Below, piece by piece: positions 5,186-6,373 of a stretch of 6,373 nt of DNA (its first letter is position 1; each line of letters opens with the position of its first letter). Source of the DNA: Gemmatimonadota bacterium. Its GTDB lineage: Bacteria > Latescibacterota > UBA2968 > UBA8231. A model generated the notes under the pieces. That model was not told the DNA's origin. It saw only the letters and a list, made by a program, of their open reading frames with translations, and made no database searches. A program made the translations under genes and the position numbers. The stretch covers positions 1 to 6,373 of the forward strand of contig JAPOZF010000027.1 of NCBI GenBank assembly GCA_026706165.1. The letters run 5' to 3'.

Positions 5186-6067
5186 TCACGGGCTTCCCGT
5201 GTTTCCGGCCCCGGAGCTTCCCATCCCCCGGCGAGGACCGCTGCTTCGGCCGCCCTGCCGTTTCGCCGCGGCGCCCCGGTACTCGAACCTCGGCTTCGCC
5301 CCCGGGGCTTCGACGATCCTGAAGTCGCGGGGCGATTCCTCCCAGGCGGACTGGCACTCGAACCCGAGCAGCCGCCGCAGCAGCGGCGAGGCCGCGGCGA
5401 CGACCTCGGGCGGGGTCGAGCGCGTGTGGTCGCAGAACGGCTTGATCGTGCTGCGGCAGCAGAAGCCCTGGATGGCGTAGCGGACCTCCCCCGTCCTGTT
5501 GTGGCCGCCTCCGTGCAGCAGGCGGGCGTCGAAGACCAGTATGGTACCCGCCCGGCAGACGAACATCCGCTCCTCCTCGGGGGGCACCGACTCCGGGTCG
5601 ATGTCCATGTTGTGGGAGCCGGGCACGAACCGCGTGGCCCCGTTGCCGGGGGTGAACTCCGAAAGGGCGATCAGCGACTGCGCCATGGTGGGAAGCAGCG
5701 CGTGGACGTTGAAGGGGGGGTTGGGCACGAAGGGGCCGCCGTCCCGGTGCAGCCCCTGCGCTTCCATTCCCGGCAGCGGCGAGCGCGCTCCCATGTCGGA
5801 GAGGATGTAGTCGGAGCCGAGGAGGTACTCCATGCAGGCGACCAGCCGGGGCAGCTGGATGATCTCGCGGAACACCTCGGCGCGCGCGGTCAGGTTGTGG
5901 GTGCGCCTGGCGCCCGGTTCGTGTTCCTCGGAACGCTCCTCTTCATAGCTGGCCCGCAGCGCCGCGACAGCCTCGTCGATCTGGCGCTGGTCGAGCATCC
6001 CCTCGAGGATGGTGAAGCCCTGCCCGTCGAGCTCGCGGAAGTGCGCTTCCATGCCTGAACCGGTCAT
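5186..6067 (-). CDS. PhyH-family Fe(II)/2-oxoglutarate dioxygenase with disordered C-terminal tail
   Basis: A 293-residue oxygenase of the same superfamily as the two others here but clearly divergent from them. Iron ligands are H107 and D109 (GLHRDGGPF) and H185 (LLHGGGHNRTGEVRY), with R196 eleven residues later for 2-oxoglutarate. FTPGNGATRFVPGSHNMD (138-155) is the core strand motif and AGTILVFDARLLHGGG (173-188) carries the third ligand. Likely role: hydroxylation or demethylation of a small substrate with succinate and CO2 as by-products. The last 30 or so residues (264-293) are rich in Gly, Ser, Arg and Ala, look disordered and are not part of the family fold. ATG 6067 is preferred because GGGGAG lies five bases upstream; the ATG at 6052 (residue 6) has no such site. 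It is first in the minus-strand run but 115 bp from the next gene, so it may be transcribed partly independently. Substrate unknown. Confidence 0.91.
   Translation of the reverse strand: MTGSGMEAHFRELDGQGFTILEGMLDQRQIDEAVAALRASYEEERSEEHEPGARRTHNLTARAEVFREIIQLPRLVACMEYLLGSDYILSDMGARSPLPGMEAQGLHRDGGPFVPNPPFNVHALLPTMAQSLIALSEFTPGNGATRFVPGSHNMDIDPESVPPEEERMFVCRAGTILVFDARLLHGGGHNRTGEVRYAIQGFCCRSTIKPFCDHTRSTPPEVVAAASPLLRRLLGFECQSAWEESPRDFRIVEAPGAKPRFEYRGAAAKRQGGRSSGPRRGMGSSGAGNTGSP
5187..5201 (-). other. Perfect hairpin CACGGG-AAG-CCCGTG spanning an oxygenase stop codon
   Basis: A six-base-pair GC stem with a three-base loop covers the last four codons and overlaps the TGA (5188-5186) of the oxygenase. 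No T-run follows (next bases TCCTTCGGTTATT), so it is a weak terminator or mRNA-end stabiliser at best. It could partly uncouple the first oxygenase from the downstream genes. Confidence 0.3.
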
Positions 6068-6112
6068 TTCCGCTCCCCTGATTCAAACCGATTGCGATCC
6101 GGTGCCATGGTG

Positions 6113-6118
6113 ATTATC
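6113..6118 (-). promoter_or_regulatory. Candidate -10 box GATAAT for the oxygenase at 6067
   Basis: GATAAT read on the minus strand differs from TATAAT by one base and lies in a short AT-rich patch in otherwise GC-rich DNA. It would start transcription near 6106 and give a leader of about 40 bases before the GGGGAG ribosome site and ATG at 6067. No good -35 hexamer is found at 16-18 bp; the 7-bp inverted repeat occupies that place, as an activator-dependent promoter might show. Confidence 0.3.
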
Positions 6119-6120
6119 GA

Positions 6121-6144
6121 CGCCGCGGTCTGCGCAACGCGGCG
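6121..6144. promoter_or_regulatory. 7-bp GC inverted repeat CGCCGCG / CGCGGCG
   Basis: CGCCGCG (6121-6127) and its exact reverse complement CGCGGCG (6138-6144) flank a ten-base loop that itself contains TGCGCA. It lies immediately upstream of the GATAAT box. It could be a regulator site at the -35 position or a leader hairpin if transcription begins further upstream near 6342. No T-run follows on either strand, so I do not call it a terminator. Confidence 0.3.
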
Positions 6145-6315
6145 AGCCGGGATGAAGCGGTGTCCGCACGAAACCGCGCATGCAGGCACCAGACCGGCCG
6201 CTCCCTTTTGCGGACCAGCAGCAGCTCGTCGACGGATGCGATCGAGAGCCGCTGCTGCCCTCCTCCAGGCGAGGCGGTTTCGACACCCTTCGTTTCCGGC
6301 GGCACGGTGAAAACA

Positions 6316-6332
6316 TGCGAACAATTCTCGCA
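6316..6332. promoter_or_regulatory. Candidate operator palindrome TGCGAACAATTCTCGCA
   Basis: A 17-bp inverted repeat with perfect TGCGA/TCGCA arms and an AT-rich centre, in an otherwise GC-rich region. The form (5-bp arms, 7-bp centre) suits a dimeric helix-turn-helix repressor such as the GntR or LacI type, but no family can be assigned. It lies 10-26 bases downstream of the start expected from the TATAAA box at 6354-6349 on the minus strand, a common repressor position. Confidence 0.4.
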
Positions 6333-6348
6333 AAAGCCACTGCCAGGG

Positions 6349-6354
6349 TTTATA
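6349..6354 (-). promoter_or_regulatory. Candidate -10 box TATAAA near the right edge
   Basis: TATAAA on the minus strand matches five of six -10 consensus bases. The matching -35 would fall at or beyond the window end, so the promoter cannot be completed. Used for the oxygenase at 6067 it would give a leader of about 275 bases. Alternatively it is part of a divergent promoter for a gene outside the window. Confidence 0.3.
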
Positions 6355-6373
6355 TCTGTGCGCGGGTAGAGCC

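Larger units (their letters stand above)
6068..6373. promoter_or_regulatory. Upstream non-coding region of the minus-strand unit
   Basis: About 300 bp with no convincing gene. Open frames on both strands here are short (63-89 residues), rich in Arg, Ala, Ser and Pro, lack ribosome binding sites and show no family motif. What can be seen: a GATAAT -10-like box (6118-6113, minus), a 7-bp GC inverted repeat (6121-6144), a 17-bp operator-like palindrome (6316-6332) and a TATAAA box (6354-6349, minus). The region therefore probably carries the control sequences of the oxygenase at 6067 and possibly of a gene beyond the right edge. Confidence 0.5.

Noticed and set aside
4078..5322. Plus-strand open frame (414 codons) opposite the second oxygenase
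   Set aside because: Antisense shadow with repetitive Val/Asp/Gly/Ala composition. It runs through the intergenic gap and has no domain.
6064..6340. Small open frames on both strands upstream of the first oxygenase (63-89 codons)
   Set aside because: No ribosome sites, Arg/Ala/Ser/Pro-rich composition and no motif; the frames are mutually overlapping, typical of non-coding GC-rich DNA.

Overview
This window is from a GC-rich (roughly two-thirds G+C by eye) bacterial genome and carries a small carbohydrate or sugar-acid type catabolic locus. It has six protein genes and no RNA gene, mobile element or CRISPR array that I can support. The mixture of several phytanoyl-CoA dioxygenase-like (PhyH) oxygenases, a ThuA-like protein and an enolase-superfamily sugar-acid dehydratase is reminiscent of the large PhyH/ThuA/enolase expansions in uncultivated marine, soil and sponge-associated lineages (Latescibacterota, Poribacteria, some Planctomycetota or Chloroflexota). 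That placement is an inference from gene content; nothing here fixes the phylum.

Layout. Positions 1-642 (minus) hold the N-terminal 214 codons of a PhyH-type Fe(II)/2-oxoglutarate oxygenase that runs off the left edge. A 233-bp divergent regulatory region (643-875) separates it from an iron-containing alcohol dehydrogenase on the plus strand (876-2120). A 169-bp convergent gap with several GC hairpins and a duplicated hairpin unit (2121-2289) follows. The rest is a minus-strand transcription unit, read right to left: PhyH oxygenase (6067-5186), a 115-bp gap, a second PhyH oxygenase (5070-4108), a 4-bp gap, a ThuA-like protein (4103-3441), a 4-bp ATGA overlap, and a D-galactonate-dehydratase-like enzyme of the mandelate racemase/muconate lactonizing group (3444-2290). 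Positions 6068-6373 contain no convincing gene, only promoter-, operator- and hairpin-like sequence.

How the genes may work together. The three oxygenases all keep the complete H-x-D...H...R iron/2-oxoglutarate site, so all look active and none looks like a halogenase. The enolase-superfamily enzyme keeps all metal ligands and both catalytic histidines with exactly the spacing of E. coli galactonate dehydratase, so it most likely dehydrates a sugar acid to a 2-keto-3-deoxy acid. A reasonable model is that the oxygenases remove or oxidise a substituent on a modified sugar or sugar acid, the ThuA-like protein handles a keto-sugar-type intermediate, the dehydratase takes the freed acid, and the Fe-alcohol dehydrogenase interconverts an aldehyde and alcohol by-product. 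No transporter, regulator, kinase or aldolase is in the window. The substrate is unknown, and this combination may be an undescribed pathway.
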